From Tragulus kanchil (lineage: Eukaryota > Chordata > Mammalia > Artiodactyla > Tragulidae), in the NCBI GenBank assembly GCA_022376925.1, contig JAIOJX010000032.1, positions 201,620,939-201,684,938 on the forward strand: a stretch of DNA of 64,000 nt. Direction: 5' to 3'. The notes below the pieces were generated by a model that worked only from the letters and a program-made list of their open reading frames with translations, was not told the DNA's origin and searched no databases. Each line of letters starts with the position of its first letter. The first letter of the stretch is position 1. Below are positions 11,937-22,418 of the stretch, in pieces. The position numbers were made by a program, and so were the translations under genes.

Positions 11937-13896
11937 CCTTCCCCCGAGGCTCTTTGCCATCCCCTGCACCCTGCTCCTCTGCCCACTTCTCAGCAAACGG
12001 GAGCCCTGGTGGGTGGCAGCTGCGGTGCCCTGGGCCTGTAGGCTGGCAGGGCTGGAACCAGGAGTGGTGGCTCTTGTCACTGGCCTAGGTCTGGGCCAGC
12101 CACCCACACCCACAGTGAGTGGACCTTGGAAGGGGTGTGGATGCCTCTGTTCCTCGCTGCAAGGCGGGGGGTCGCACTATGGTGTGAACCAGCAGGCATG
12201 CTGAGAGCACAGGGCCTGGGTAACAGCAGGACCAACACATGGACCCACGGGGCAAACGGGGTACACAGGTCCCCCCTACCCTGTACTGGCTGAGTCAGGG
12301 CCTGGCTCCCACCAGCCCCATGGCCACTGCCACATGGCTGCTCTCAGGCTGCCCAGGCCAGTCCCTGCCTGGCTTCCCACTTCTAGGCCACAACCAGTGA
12401 CCAACAGAGACCATGGCCCCTCACATCCCAAGAACACTGTTCCCTGAATAACAAAGGCTACCTTTGAAGCCAAAAAAAAAGTTATAATGAAAAGTTTTAT
12501 CAAAAGGCACATCCCTGTATTAATGAACCATCTAAATACAGGAAACAAGTTTGTTGACTTGAGATTTTCATTTTGTGTGATGCTATAGTAGTGTTCTTAC
12601 ACACTTAATGGGTTTAACAGTATAAATGATGTCAGATAAAACTCTGCAGTTCTTTCATCTTCTTGCCACTGTGTCTGTACAAATTGAAACTGTCAAGTAC
12701 CTGCTTATACTAGCATCCTCCAATTTTAAAAGCCGCTTTCCTAAAGCAGTCAGTTGTCATCTAAGAAACCAAAGGTGGTTTGAAGAAAAGGTAGATGAAT
12801 TTGACCTGCCTGAGCAAAGCGGGTTAGGCCTGACGGTTCCGTAGGAGTGAACATTCATGACGGTTGTCTCACAAGCTTAAGTCATTTAGAAGCTGTGATG
12901 CAATGCCCTTCCTGTGGGCAAGCCCATAAATGCTGGTCCCATTAGCTCAGCACTGGGCTAGGTCCACACCACCCAGCCTTTCATCTTGCCACCTCAGGCC
13001 CGATGTCCCGTCCTCCTATCCACCTCTTCCCCTTCCCCCGAGGCTCTTTGCCATCCCCTGCACCCTGCTCCTCTGCCCACTTCTCAGCAAACGGGAGCCC
13101 TGGTGGGTGGCAGCTGCGGTGCCCTGGGCCTGTAGGCTGGCAGGGCTGGAACCAGGAGTGGTGGCTCTTGTCACTGGCCTAGGTCTGGGCCAGCCACCCA
13201 CACCCACAGTGAGTGGACCTTGGAAGGGGTGTGGATGCCTCTGTTCCTCGCTGCAAGGCGGGGGGTCGCACTATGGTGTGAACCAGCAGGCATGCTGAGA
13301 GCACAGGGCCTGGGTAACAGCAGGACCAACACATGGACCCACGGGGCAAACGGGGTACACAGGTCCCCCCTACCCTGTACTGGCTGAGTCAGGGCCTGGC
13401 TCCCACCAGCCCCATGGCCACTGCCACATGGCTGCTCTCAGGCTGCCCAGGCCAGTCCCTGCCTGGCTTCCCACTTCTAGGCCACAACCAGTGACCAACA
13501 GAGACCATGGCCCCTCACATCCCAAGAACACTGTTCCCTGAATAACAAAGGCTACCTTTGAAGCCAAAAAAAAAGTTATAATGAAAAGTTTTATCAAAAG
13601 GCACATCCCTGTATTAATGAACCATCTAAATACAGGAAACAAGTTTGTTGACTTGAGATTTTCATTTTGTGTGATGCTATAGTAGTGTTCTTACACACTT
13701 AATGGGTTTAACAGTATAAATGATGTCAGATAAAACTCTGCAGTTCTTTCATCTTCTTGCCACTGTGTCTGTACAAATTGAAACTGTCAAGTACCTGCTT
13801 ATACTAGCATCCTCCAATTTTAAAAGCCGCTTTCCTAAAGCAGTCAGTTGTCATCTAAGAAACCAAAGGTGGTTTGAAGAAAAGGTAGATGAACTT
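11709..13896 (+). repeat. Direct duplication D6 (period 1094)
   Basis: Copy 1 is 11709-12802 and copy 2 12803-13896. The block contains the whole GC-rich segment described separately. The shared left edge (acctgcctgagcaaagcggg) also occurs near 10575, so this stretch is present three times through D5 and D6. Copy 1 ends gtagatgaat where copy 2 reads gtagatgaac and continues into unique intron. Confidence 0.92.
11825..12480 (+). other. GC-rich unclassified segment with 3' A run
   Basis: A markedly GC- and CpG-poor-but-GC-rich block (many ccc/ggg runs) in an otherwise AT-rich SNW1 intron. It ends in gaagccaaaaaaaaag at about 12465-12481, which looks like a short poly(A). A 122-codon frame (11836-12204) and several others are open, but none resembles a known protein and codon content is just proline/leucine-rich low complexity. 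It could be a retrotransposed 3'UTR or a repeat I cannot name; no flanking target-site duplication was found. Duplicate at about 12919-13574. Confidence 0.4.
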
Positions 13897-14092
13897 TGTG
13901 GACGTTTTTGGTGATTTGTGTATGTGTGTGACCGTTTTTTTAATGACCATTTTCATTTGCAGTTGAACATGTAAGCTATAAATGAACAAAGGTTTGCTCT
14001 TCAAGAATGTAATCAGATTCAACTTGTGATAAATAATAATATGTACATTTTAAAAATAACATGTTAACTTTTAAACTTCTATTTTTCTACAG

Positions 14093-14256
14093 GGTATGGA
14101 CAGTGGTTTTGCAGGTGGAGAAGATGAAATTTACAATGTTTATGATCAAGCCTGGAGAGGTGGTAAAGACATGGCCCAGAATATTTACAGGCCCAGTAAA
14201 AACCTGGACAAGGACATGTATGGAGATGACCTAGAAGCCAGAATAAAGACGAACAG
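14093..14256 (+). CDS. SNW1: SNW1 penultimate exon
   Basis: A ttttctacag acceptor and a gaacag/gtacca donor enclose 164 bases. The translation begins GMDSGFAGGEDEIYNVYDQA and continues through WRGGKDMAQNIYRPSKNLD to MYGDDLEARIKTN, residues about 417-470, with the last two bases starting Arg471. This is a near-invariant part of SNW1 that in spliceosome structures threads along other components. One residue (AQN rather than the AQS I recall in human) differs. The next intron is only 80 bases. Confidence 0.96.
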
Positions 14257-14336
14257 GTACCAGGGCAGACAGCTTAATTTTACCGTCTATACCAGTGAAA
14301 AGAAAGTGGTTCACAGTCATTTCTCTCTCCCCCTAG
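14257..14336 (+). other. SNW1: 80-base last SNW1 intron
   Basis: Bounded by gtacca and a ccccctag acceptor with a strong ctctctccccc tract. It contains no in-frame stop in the frame entering from the upstream exon. Because 80 is not a multiple of three, retention would shift the final exon into a different open frame that stops at 14546-14548, just beyond the normal stop. Confidence 0.9.
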
Positions 14337-14535
14337 ATTTGTTCCTGATAAGGAGTTTTCTGGTTCAGACCGTAGACAAAGAGGCCGAGAAGGACCAGTT
14401 CAGTTTGAGGAGGATCCTTTTGGTTTGGACAAGTTTTTGGAAGAAGCCAAACAGCATGGAGGCTCTAAAAGACCCTCAGATAGCAGCCGCCCCAAGGAGC
14501 ATGAGCACGAAGGCAAGAAGAGGAGGAAGGAGTAG
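14337..14535 (+). CDS. SNW1: SNW1 terminal coding exon
   Basis: It completes Arg471 and encodes FVPDKEFSGSDRRQRGREG, PVQFEEDPFGLDKFLEEA, KQHGGSKRPSDSSRPKEHE and the basic C-terminus HEGKKRRKE, then TAG at 14533-14535. This is the expected SNW1 C-terminus including the conserved acidic FEEDPFGLDKFL patch and the terminal KKRRKE nuclear-signal-like cluster. The 65 residues fit the end of a 536-residue protein. Confidence 0.97.
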
Positions 14536-14852
14536 ACAGTCTCTTTAGAGTGGATGAACTGTGTTAATCACCCCAGGGATGCCAGCTGTGCGGGGAACAC
14601 TTTGTACATGCCAGGATAAAAACCAAATCTGGGTGTCAGAGCCCAACACTTCTTTTTATTACGGGGGTGAGGGGAGTGGGAAAATTCTACTTTGGATTAT
14701 TTAGTTTTTTTAAAACGTGGGCTGTGTTTGTGCTTCTCCCACCTTTTGGCATTTATAGAATATACTGCCCCACACATGGAGTTAAAGCCACTTCCTTTCA
14801 AGTGACATGAGTACTTTGGGGTTACTATTTTGTCTAAAAATGACTGCTTATG

Positions 14853-14858
14853 AATAAA
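14853..14858 (+). terminator. SNW1: SNW1 proximal AATAAA
   Basis: Canonical poly(A) hexamer about 320 bases after the stop; an alternative proximal site would give a shorter 3'UTR. Confidence 0.55.
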
Positions 14859-14996
14859 GTTACCCCAGCCCCAGCAAGTAGAAAGAAGGAAGTTCACATA
14901 TCGGAGCTGTCCTGCCTAATGATGTCTGCCCCTGCTGCGCTGTTTAAATCTGGAGTGGGGAAAGTAAGCTCTTGCTTGGTGCAACTATTTGTTTCA

Positions 14997-15002
14997 AATA
15001 AA
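14997..15002 (+). terminator. SNW1: SNW1 distal AATAAA
   Basis: Canonical hexamer in a tttcaaataaaaacattt context, preceding T-rich sequence. Likely the main 3' end of SNW1. Confidence 0.75.
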
Positions 15003-15025
15003 AACATTTAGACAAAACTTTCACT

Positions 15026-15040
15026 TTTATTTACTTTATT
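15026..15040 (-). terminator. SLIRP: SLIRP tandem AATAAA signals
   Basis: Read on the minus strand, AATAAA occurs at 15040-15035 and again at 15031-15026, only about 20 bases after the SLIRP stop. The SLIRP 3'UTR is therefore very short, with cleavage expected near 15005-15020, inside the end of the SNW1 3'UTR. Confidence 0.8.
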
Positions 15041-15058
15041 CAGAAGGCAGTGATGGCC

Positions 15059-15130
15059 TCAAAAATCTTTCTCTTCATCAGATGTCTGGTCTCCTTGCAA
15101 AGCTTTGGGTTTCTGAGGTTGAACGTGGAG
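15059..15130 (-). CDS. SLIRP: SLIRP exon 4 (C-terminus)
   Basis: Minus-strand exon with a ttttccag acceptor, encoding LHVQPQKPKALQGDQTSDEE then KDF and TGA (15061-15059). It follows exon 3 in phase 0. The acidic TSDEEKDF tail matches the SLIRP C-terminus. SLIRP is a small RRM protein of the mitochondrial matrix that pairs with LRPPRC to stabilise mitochondrial mRNAs; it was also described as an SRA-RNA-binding nuclear receptor corepressor. Only its first few bases are caught in duplication D7 (at about 16231-16241). Confidence 0.94.
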   Translation of the reverse strand, partial: LHVQPQKPKALQGDQTSDEEKDF

Positions 15131-15530
15131 CTGGAAAACAAACAATCATCAAATCAGTACTGTGAGGGAAAGCAATGTCCTCAAAACATTAAACCTGAAA
15201 ACTGCTATTCTGCTAGGGAGTCAAAGAATGTTATTTGTTCCTTATACCTAAGACTCCCTGAGCTTCAGTTTAAAAAAATTATAAATCAATTTGACCCAAG
15301 GTAGCACAGTAAGCAGAAAAGCCAGGATTTCAACCAGGGTCCCCTGCTGTTTCTGCTGTTCCATGCATCCTTGTACTTCCCTCTCCAGACCTCAGCACTG
15401 GGCACGCCCCCCAACCACCATTCGTAAACAGCCATTAAGTACAGATCTTCCAAGGTCTCTTGTCATTTCACACTTCTGACCTATTTAATTGATAACACAG
15501 AAGACTCACATAATACAGAAAAATAGTTAC

Positions 15531-15638
15531 CTTTACTCCATCAATAACATGATTTTCCTGTTGTAGTGCGTTGTGAAGTTCTTCTTCTGAAGAAAAGTGA
15601 ATCCAACCCATACCTTTGTGAAAGCCAGTCTCTTTGTC
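15531..15638 (-). CDS. SLIRP: SLIRP exon 3 (RRM second half), copy 1
   Basis: On the minus strand an aatttctag acceptor and gtaact donor enclose 108 bases = 36 codons in phase 0: [20 protein letters not shown] then [23 protein letters not shown] with flanking basic residues is the RNP1 motif of the RRM. Both splice sites are intact. An identical exon lies at 16642-16749. Confidence 0.93.
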
Positions 15639-16641
15639 CTAGAAATTAAAAATTTAGGAAGAGATTAATAATATCAACTTGAGAAAGTGTCCAGGAGTTC
15701 CAAATCAAACCACCAACTTTTCATCTGCGTAATGGGAAAAAAGACCCTTTAACAAGTGTCAAAAGCCATGCTTTAATACAGATACTCTATTTACCCAAGG
15801 CATACTCTTTGTTAACCTTAACAGTCTAAACATAAGTAAAGCACTTTCTGTGTCGTTCTACATACAAACTACACAGCAGTTGTCAAGGGAAATTCTAATC
15901 ACATAAGTATTTTTCTGTTTCTAACATCCTCACTTCTAGAAACTAGGAAATTTAAACCTTCAAACCTAGGTACACTTCTGTTAATTTCTGAGACTAATCA
16001 CCCTCATCTTATCACATGCTTCTAATGAAAAAGGGAAAAAGTTGCCCTTACTTACCTAATTTAGAATTCTGGTTAATTTAAGCCATTCTGATAACCATCC
16101 AACCTATACATCAGATTCTGTATGTCTCACAGTGCTTAGACATACCTTGCCCACCCCTTCAGCCTTCCTAATGTAGAAAGATACCGAGCTGTCTGTTCAC
16201 CCAGTGTACATCATCAGCCTTGATTATATCTGAACGTGGAGCTGGAAAACAAACAATCATCAAATCAGTACTGTGAGGGAAAGCAATGTCCTCAAAACAT
16301 TAAACCTGAAAACTGCTATTCTGCTAGGGAGTCAAAGAATGTTATTTGTTCCTTATACCTAAGACTCCCTGAGCTTCAGTTTAAAAAAATTATAAATCAA
16401 TTTGACGCAAGGTAGCACAGTAAGCAGAAAAGCCAGGATTTCAACCAGGGTCCCCTGCTGTTTCTGCTGTTCCATGCATCCTTGTACTTCCCTCTCCAGA
16501 CCTCAGCACTGGGCACGCCCCCCAACCACCATTCGTAAACAGCCATTAAGTACAGATCTTCCAAGGTCTCTTGTCATTTCACACTTCTGACCTATTTAAT
16601 TGATAACACAGAAGACTCACATAATACAGAAAAATAGTTAC

Positions 16642-16749
16642 CTTTACTCCATCAATAACATGATTTTCCTGTTGTAGTGCGTTGTGAAGTTCTTCTTCTG
16701 AAGAAAAGTGAATCCAACCCATACCTTTGTGAAAGCCAGTCTCTTTGTC
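16642..16749 (-). other. SLIRP: Duplicate copy of SLIRP exon 3
   Basis: Same 108 bases and splice sites as 15531-15638. Because the exon is phase 0 at both ends, a mRNA including both would stay open and carry a tandem RNP1 half-domain, but nothing supports such a protein and the copy belongs to the D7 duplication. One of the two is the true exon. Confidence 0.8.
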
Positions 16750-17939
16750 CTAGAAATTAAAAATTTAGGAAGAGATTAATAATATCAACTTGAGAAAGTG
16801 TCCAGGAGTTCCAAATCAAACCACCAACTTTTTCATCTGCCGAATGGGATAAAAGACCCTTTAATAAGTCTCAAAAGCCCTGCTTTAATACAGATACTCT
16901 ATTTACCCAAGGCATACTCTTTGTTAACCTTAACAGTCTAAACATAAGTAAAGCACTTTCTGTGTCGTTCTACATACAAACTACACAGCAGTTGTCAAGG
17001 GAAATTCTAATCACATAAGTATTTTTCTGTTTCTAACATCCTCACTTCTAGAAACTAGGAAATTTAAACCTTCAAACCTAGGTACACTTCTGTTAATTTC
17101 TGAGACTAATCACCCTCATCTTATCACATGCTTCTAATGAAAAAGGGAAAAAGTTGCCCTTACTTACCTAATTTAGAATTCTGGTTAATTTAAGCCATTC
17201 TGATAACCATCCAACCTATACATCAGATTCTGTATGTCTCACAGTGCTTAGACATACCTTGCCCACCCCTTCAGCCTTCCTAATGTAGAAAGATACCGAG
17301 CTGTCTGTTCACCCAGTGTACATCATCAGCCTTGTCACAAAGTTATGTTGTGCTCTGCCCCGCCAACACAGAGACTGACCCTGTGCCTGGAATTAACAAA
17401 GGAAAAGTTTCTACAAGTGCCCTGTGATTCTTCACTCCTTATCTCAAACAGACAACTATTTCTAAAGCACTTTCTACTTCCTTTTGGCCATTTCTATTTT
17501 TGTGCTAAAATTTAGACACTGCGTATCTAAACTCTGGAACCTGGCTTTCTAATAAGTACAATCAACTAGAAACTAAATTTTTTTCCTGTTACATTATTAC
17601 ACATTAATTTTCCAAAGAATCAAAGACTTCTCTTTTTTAAAATCTGTTAACTCCAGGTTCTAAATTATTTTCTTTATGCTTTTAAGAAGGAATCAGCAAG
17701 CCAGAAAAATGTTCCCTTTTGGAGAAATTTTTAAAATGCTCTTCAAAAAACTACAAATTTAATACACTTTGTAAAACTATTTTTTCAGCTTACAGACTTT
17801 CATGTCTATAATACACATGCCTCATTAGAATCTTGTAATCAACTATAAAATCCCATTGTATCAATGAATTAGTATTCGGCAACCAACCCCACTGGTGAAC
17901 ACTTAGGTTCTATCCAGATATGATTTTTTGAAATAATTT

Positions 17940-18235
17940 TTATTTATTTATTTACTTATTTATCTATTCTTGGCTTTGCTGGGTCTTTGTTGCTGCTCAG
18001 GCTTTCCTCTAGTTGTGGCAGCTGGGGGCTACTCTCTAGCTGCAGTGCACCTGCTTCTCTTGTTGCAGAGCACGGGCTACAGTAGTTGTGGCTCCCAGGC
18101 GCTAGAGCACAGACTCAGTTGTGGCGCACAGGCCTCGTTGCTCTGCAGCATGTGGGATCTTTCCAGACCAGGGAGTGAACCATGTCTCCCACATTGGCAG
18201 GCAGATTCTTTACCAGTGAGTCACCAGGGAAGCCC
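17940..18235 (-). mobile_element. CHR-type tRNA-derived SINE
   Basis: Reverse orientation: a T-rich start (tatttatttatttac), a ctgggtctttgttgctgc section and a terminal ccagggaagccc, the inverse of the ggcttccctggt head. The right end (from 18150) is duplicated by D8 at 19239-19325. Confidence 0.8.
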
Positions 18236-18272
18236 TCCAGTTACGGTATTATTAAATAGTGCTATTCTGAAC

Positions 18273-18527
18273 TTTATTTTGTTTTTTGGTCACTTCTATT
18301 GATCTTTCATTTTATTTATCTTTGTTCTGTGAGCCTCCCATCGCAGTGGCGTCTGTCGTTGCAGAGTGCCGGCTCTGGGCGCATGTGCTCCAGAGCCTGG
18401 CTCGGTAGTTGGACACATCAGTCCAGCTGCTCCGCGGCACGTGGGATCTTCCCAGGCCAGGGATTGAACCGGCGCCCCTTGCACTGCAAGGCAGTGTCCT
18501 TACCCACTGGACCACCAGAGAAGCCCC
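18273..18527 (-). mobile_element. S-family SINE, gac subfamily (copy at 19362-19616)
   Basis: Reverse orientation with tail ggtcacttctattgatcttt and inverse head accaccagagaagcccc. Perfect 11-base target-site duplication CTATTCTGAAC at 18262-18272 and 18528-18538. Carries the aaggacac diagnostic bases. Confidence 0.93.
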
Positions 18528-18611
18528 CTATTCTGAACATTTTTGACCTCACCTCTCTATAGAATAAATTTCTAGAAATGGAACCTCTATATCAAATCAA
18601 AAGCAAATTCC

Positions 18612-18680
18612 TTTTTTTGCTATTTATTTTTCATTTTGGCTGCACTGGGTCTTTGTTGTGACACACAGCCTTTCTCTAGT
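18612..18680 (-). mobile_element. CHR-type SINE fragment
   Basis: Short fragment with the ctgcactgggtctttgttgt motif of CHR elements in reverse orientation; copy at 19701-19769 through D8. Confidence 0.6.
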
Positions 18681-19034
18681 CAAAAGCAAATCTTAACGTT
18701 GACAGATTTTGCCAAATTACCCTTCAGTGATGTTAAGCGCAACAATTTCAGTACCAGTTTCCCTACACTTTCACTAGGGCTAGATATACATAATCCATTA
18801 GATCTTTAGAAGGAAAGCAACATTAAGCCACTAATTAAGAATTTGAGTTACTTTAAGTTGATATTTTACCATGGCCTTTTCAGTGTCATGAGGAAAAAAG
18901 TAGTTTTAGTGAAGCATGTGTAAACTGTGTACTCACATCACACATCCCAAAAAAGGAATTCCAGAAAGTCCACAGAAAAATACAGCCCCGAATAACAAAT
19001 TTATAGACTGGTTTTTAAGACTTTTCTTAAAGGA

Positions 19035-19168
19035 CTCCATTACTTTATTTACTTATTTATTCTAACCATACCCCACGGGATGTTAGTTCTTCCGCCAAGG
19101 ACTGAACACGCCCGCACCTTGGGCAGTGAGACCAGAGTTCTAACCACTGGACAGCCAGGGAACTCCTA
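19035..19168 (-). mobile_element. Diverged CHR-type SINE (copy at 20124-20257)
   Basis: A T-rich leader, then ggactgaacacgcccgcacc and a terminal ctggacagccagggaactcc, an inverted old CHR-like head. Duplicated by D8. Confidence 0.6.
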
Positions 19169-20325
19169 ACAACTGATTGCTAAACCCTCAGGCAGAAGCA
19201 AAGGACATGTAACAAATATAAACACACATGGCAGGCAGATGTGGGATCTTTCCAGACCAGGGAGTGAACCATGTCTCCCACATTGGCAGGCAGATTCTTT
19301 ACCAGTGAGTCACCAGGGAAGCCCTCCAGTTACGGTATTATTAAATAGTGCTATTCTGAACTTTATTTTGTTTTTTGGTCACTTCTATTGATCTTTCATT
19401 TTATTTATCTTTGTTCTGTGAGCCTCCCATCGCAGTGGCGTCTGTCGTTGCAGAGTGCCGGCTCTGGGCGCATGTGCTCCAGAGCCTGGCTCGGTAGTTG
19501 GACACATCAGTCCAGCTGCTCCGCGGCACGTGGGATCTTCCCAGGCCAGGGATTGAACCGGCGCCCCTTGCACTGCAAGGCAGTGTCCTTACCCACTGGA
19601 CCACCAGAGAAGCCCCCTATTCTGAACATTTTTGACCTCACCTCTCTATAGAATAAATTTCTAGAAATGGAACCTCTATATCAAATCAAAAGCAAATTCC
19701 TTTTTTTGCTATTTATTTTTCATTTTGGCTGCACTGGGTCTTTGTTGTGACACACAGCCTTTCTCTAGTCAAAAGCAAATCTTAACGTTGACAGATTTTG
19801 CCAAATTACCCTTCAGTGATGTTAAGCGCAACAATTTCAGTACCAGTTTCCCTACACTTTCACTAGGGCTAGATATACATAATCCATTAGATCTTTAGAA
19901 GGAAAGCAACATTAAGCCACTAATTAAGAATTTGAGTTACTTTAAGTTGATATTTTACCATGGCCTTTTCAGTGTCATGAGGAAAAAAGTAGTTTTAGTG
20001 AAGCATGTGTAAACTGTGTACTCACATCACACATCCCAAAAAAGGAATTCCAGAAAGTCCACAGAAAAATACAGCCCCGAATAACAAATTTATAGACTGG
20101 TTTTTAAGACTTTTCTTAAAGGACTCCATTACTTTATTTACTTATTTATTCTAACCATACCCCACGGGATGTTAGTTCTTCCGCCAAGGACTGAACACGC
20201 CCGCACCTTGGGCAGTGAGACCAGAGTTCTAACCACTGGACAGCCAGGGAACTCCTAACAACTGATTGCTAAACCCTCAGGCAGAAGCAAAGGACATGTA
20301 ACAAATATAAACACACACCCAAAAA

Positions 20326-22418
20326 GCACTCAACCTGGGCTTCCCTGGTGGCTCAGTGATAATCTGCCTGCCAAAGCAGGAGATGTGAGTTCTCCTTGGT
20401 CTGGGAAGATGCCACATGCCAAAAGGCAACTGAGCCCATGGACCACAACTACCAAGCCTGTGCTCTAGAGCTCGGGAGCCACAACTGAGCCCATGTGCCG
20501 CAACAGAAGACCGCATGCCCTAGAACCTGTGCTCTGAAACTAGAGAAGCCGTAGCAATGAGAAGAGACGCTCGTGCACTGCCATTAGAGAAAGGCCACGC
20601 AGCAAGAAAGACCAGCACAGCCCCAAACAAATACAATTAAAAGAAGAAAAAAAAAAAGCACTCAACTCAGTGAGGATAAAGATAAAGATTAAAATAGCCT
20701 CCACTAGTTCACTCACTCAAGTCTGCATTACTCCTGTAATGGGCAAGATTCCACAATGGCCCCAAGATCTCCATGTGTCACACCACGTGACACCCCTGCA
20801 TGACAATCACTTCAGTGTGGGCAGGACCTACAACATGCTTCCAACCAAAAGAACACAGCAAAGGGATAGGATGTTGCTCCCCTTGAACAGGAAGATGACT
20901 ATAAGATGAAGATGACTTCAAGACTACATTATGAAACTGTCTTAGCAGACTAGAGAAACTCCCTTGCTGACTTTGAAGCAAGCTGCCACACTGGGAGAGG
21001 ACCTACATGGGAGGGAAGCCGGGTAACAAGGAACTACAGGCAATACTCGGAGCTGAGAGCAGCCTCCAGGTGAAAGCCAACAAGAAAGCAGATACCCCAG
21101 CCCTACAGCTGAAAGACAAATTCTACCAACAGCCTGAGGGGATCGGGAAATCAGTCTTTCCTGGGTGAGCCTCTGATAAGACCGCAGCTCCAGCTGAAAG
21201 ACACCTGGACTGCAGCTATGTGAAACCCTGAACAGAGGGCCGAGCAGAGCTAGGCCTGGCCTCCTGACGCATCAACCAAAGGAGATAATGTTTCTGTGTT
21301 GTGTTGAGCCATTAAGTCTGTGATACTTTTGTGCGTGTCAGTCACTCGTGGCCAAGTTCTAACCACTGGACCAGAACTCCGATGCAACCTCAGGCAGAAA
21401 AATGGCACTCAACCTGGGCTTCCCTGGTGGCTCAGTGATAATCTGCCTGCCAAAGCAGGAGATGTGAGTTCTCCTTGGTCTGGGAAGATGCCACATGCCA
21501 AAAGGCAACTGAGCCCATGGACCACAACTACCAAGCCTGTGCTCTAGAGCTCGGGAGCCACAACTGAGCCCATGTGCCGCAACAGAAGACCGCATGCCCT
21601 AGAACCTGTGCTCTGAAACTAGAGAAGCCGTAGCAATGAGAAGAGACGCTCGTGCACTGCCATTAGAGAAAGGCCACGCAGCAAGAAAGACCAGCACAGC
21701 CCCAAACAAATACAATTAAAAGAAGAAAAAAAAAAAGCACTCAACTCAGTGAGGATAAAGATAAAGATTAAAATAGCCTCCACTAGTTCACTCACTCAAG
21801 TCTGCATTACTCCTGTAATGGGCAAGATTCCACAATGGCCCCAAGATCTCCATGTGTCACACCACGTGACACCCCTGCATGACAATCACTTCAGTGTGGG
21901 CAGGACCTACAACATGCTTCCAACCAAAAGAACACAGCAAAAGGGATAGGATGTTGCTCCCCTTGAACAGGAAGATGACTATAAGATGAAGATGACTTCA
22001 AGACTACATTATGAAACTGTCTTAGCAGACTAGAGAAACTCCCTTGCTGACTTTGAAGCAAGCTGCCACACTGGGAGAGGACCTACATGGGAGGGAAGCC
22101 GGGTAACAAGGAACTACAGGCAATACTCGGAGCTGAGAGCAGCCTCCAGGTGAAAGCCAACAAGAAAGCAGATACCCCAGCCCTACAGCTGAAAGACAAA
22201 TTCTACCAACAGCCTGAGGGGATCGGGAAATCAGTCTTTCCTGGGTGAGCCTCTGATAAGACCGCAGCTCCAGCTGAAAGACACCTGGACTGCAGCTATG
22301 TGAAACCCTGAACAGAGGGCCGAGCAGAGCTAGGCCTGGCCTCCTGACGTGCATCAACCAAAGGAGATAATGTTTCTGTGTTGTGTTGAGCCATTAAGTC
22401 TGTGATACTTTTGTGCGT
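20326..22418 (+). repeat. Direct duplication D9 (period 1079)
   Basis: Copy 1 about 20326-21339, copy 2 about 21405-22418. Uniquely clear edge: 21340-21404 is a degraded version of 20222-20326 (ttctaaccactgga and cctcaggcagaa blocks kept, bases between lost), so copy 2 starts with an error-rich prefix. Small internal differences occur too (gacgcatcaa versus gacgtgcatcaa; cagcaaaggg versus cagcaaaaggg). Confidence 0.9.
20338..20655 (+). mobile_element. Full CHR-type SINE (copy at 21417-21736)
   Basis: ggcttccctggtggctcagt head, then the repeated ccatggaccacaactac / gagccacaactgagccc / gtgccgcaacagaagac units and an agaaagaccagcacagcc tail with an A run, in sense orientation. Duplicated by D9. 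Confidence 0.85.

Larger units (their letters stand above)
9388..14092. other. SNW1 intron
   Basis: Intronic stretch between the duplicated SNW1 exon and the exon at 14093. It holds duplications D5 and D6, a MIR and the GC-rich segment. After 13897 there is about 200 bases of plain AT-rich intron ending in a good polypyrimidine tract (ttctatttttctacag). Confidence 0.8.
14536..15022 (+). other. SNW1: SNW1 3'UTR
   Basis: Unique, moderately AT-rich sequence after the SNW1 stop. It contains two AATAAA hexamers (14853-14858 and 14997-15002). The distal one implies cleavage at about 15015-15025, placing the end of the SNW1 mRNA on or next to the SLIRP poly(A) signals of the opposite strand. Confidence 0.8.
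15120..17334 (-). repeat. Direct duplication D7 (period 1111), contains SLIRP exon 3
   Basis: Copy 1 is 15120-16222 and copy 2 16231-17334. Unlike most other pairs, there are interior substitutions: tttgaccc versus tttgacgc (about 15297/16408), and a cluster near 15723-15770 versus 16833-16881 (gcgtaatggg/ccgaatggg, acaagtgtc/ataagtctc, ccatg/ccctg). These look allelic, or reflect an error-rich patch in one copy. Confidence 0.92.
18150..20318 (+). repeat. Direct duplication D8 (period 1089)
   Basis: Copy 1 about 18150-19228, copy 2 about 19239-20318, joined by about 10 bases (tggcaggcag) that resemble the next SINE bases. It duplicates an S-family SINE and two CHR fragments. Confidence 0.9.

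Noticed and set aside
11836..12204. 122-codon proline/leucine-rich frame (repeated at 12930)
   Set aside because: Open frames are expected by chance in GC-rich sequence; no known domain, no splice or start context, and it is duplicated only by D6.
14096..14548. Apparent single-exon 150-codon gene
   Set aside because: It is two SNW1 exons read through an unspliced 80-base intron; the last third is SNW1 in a wrong frame.
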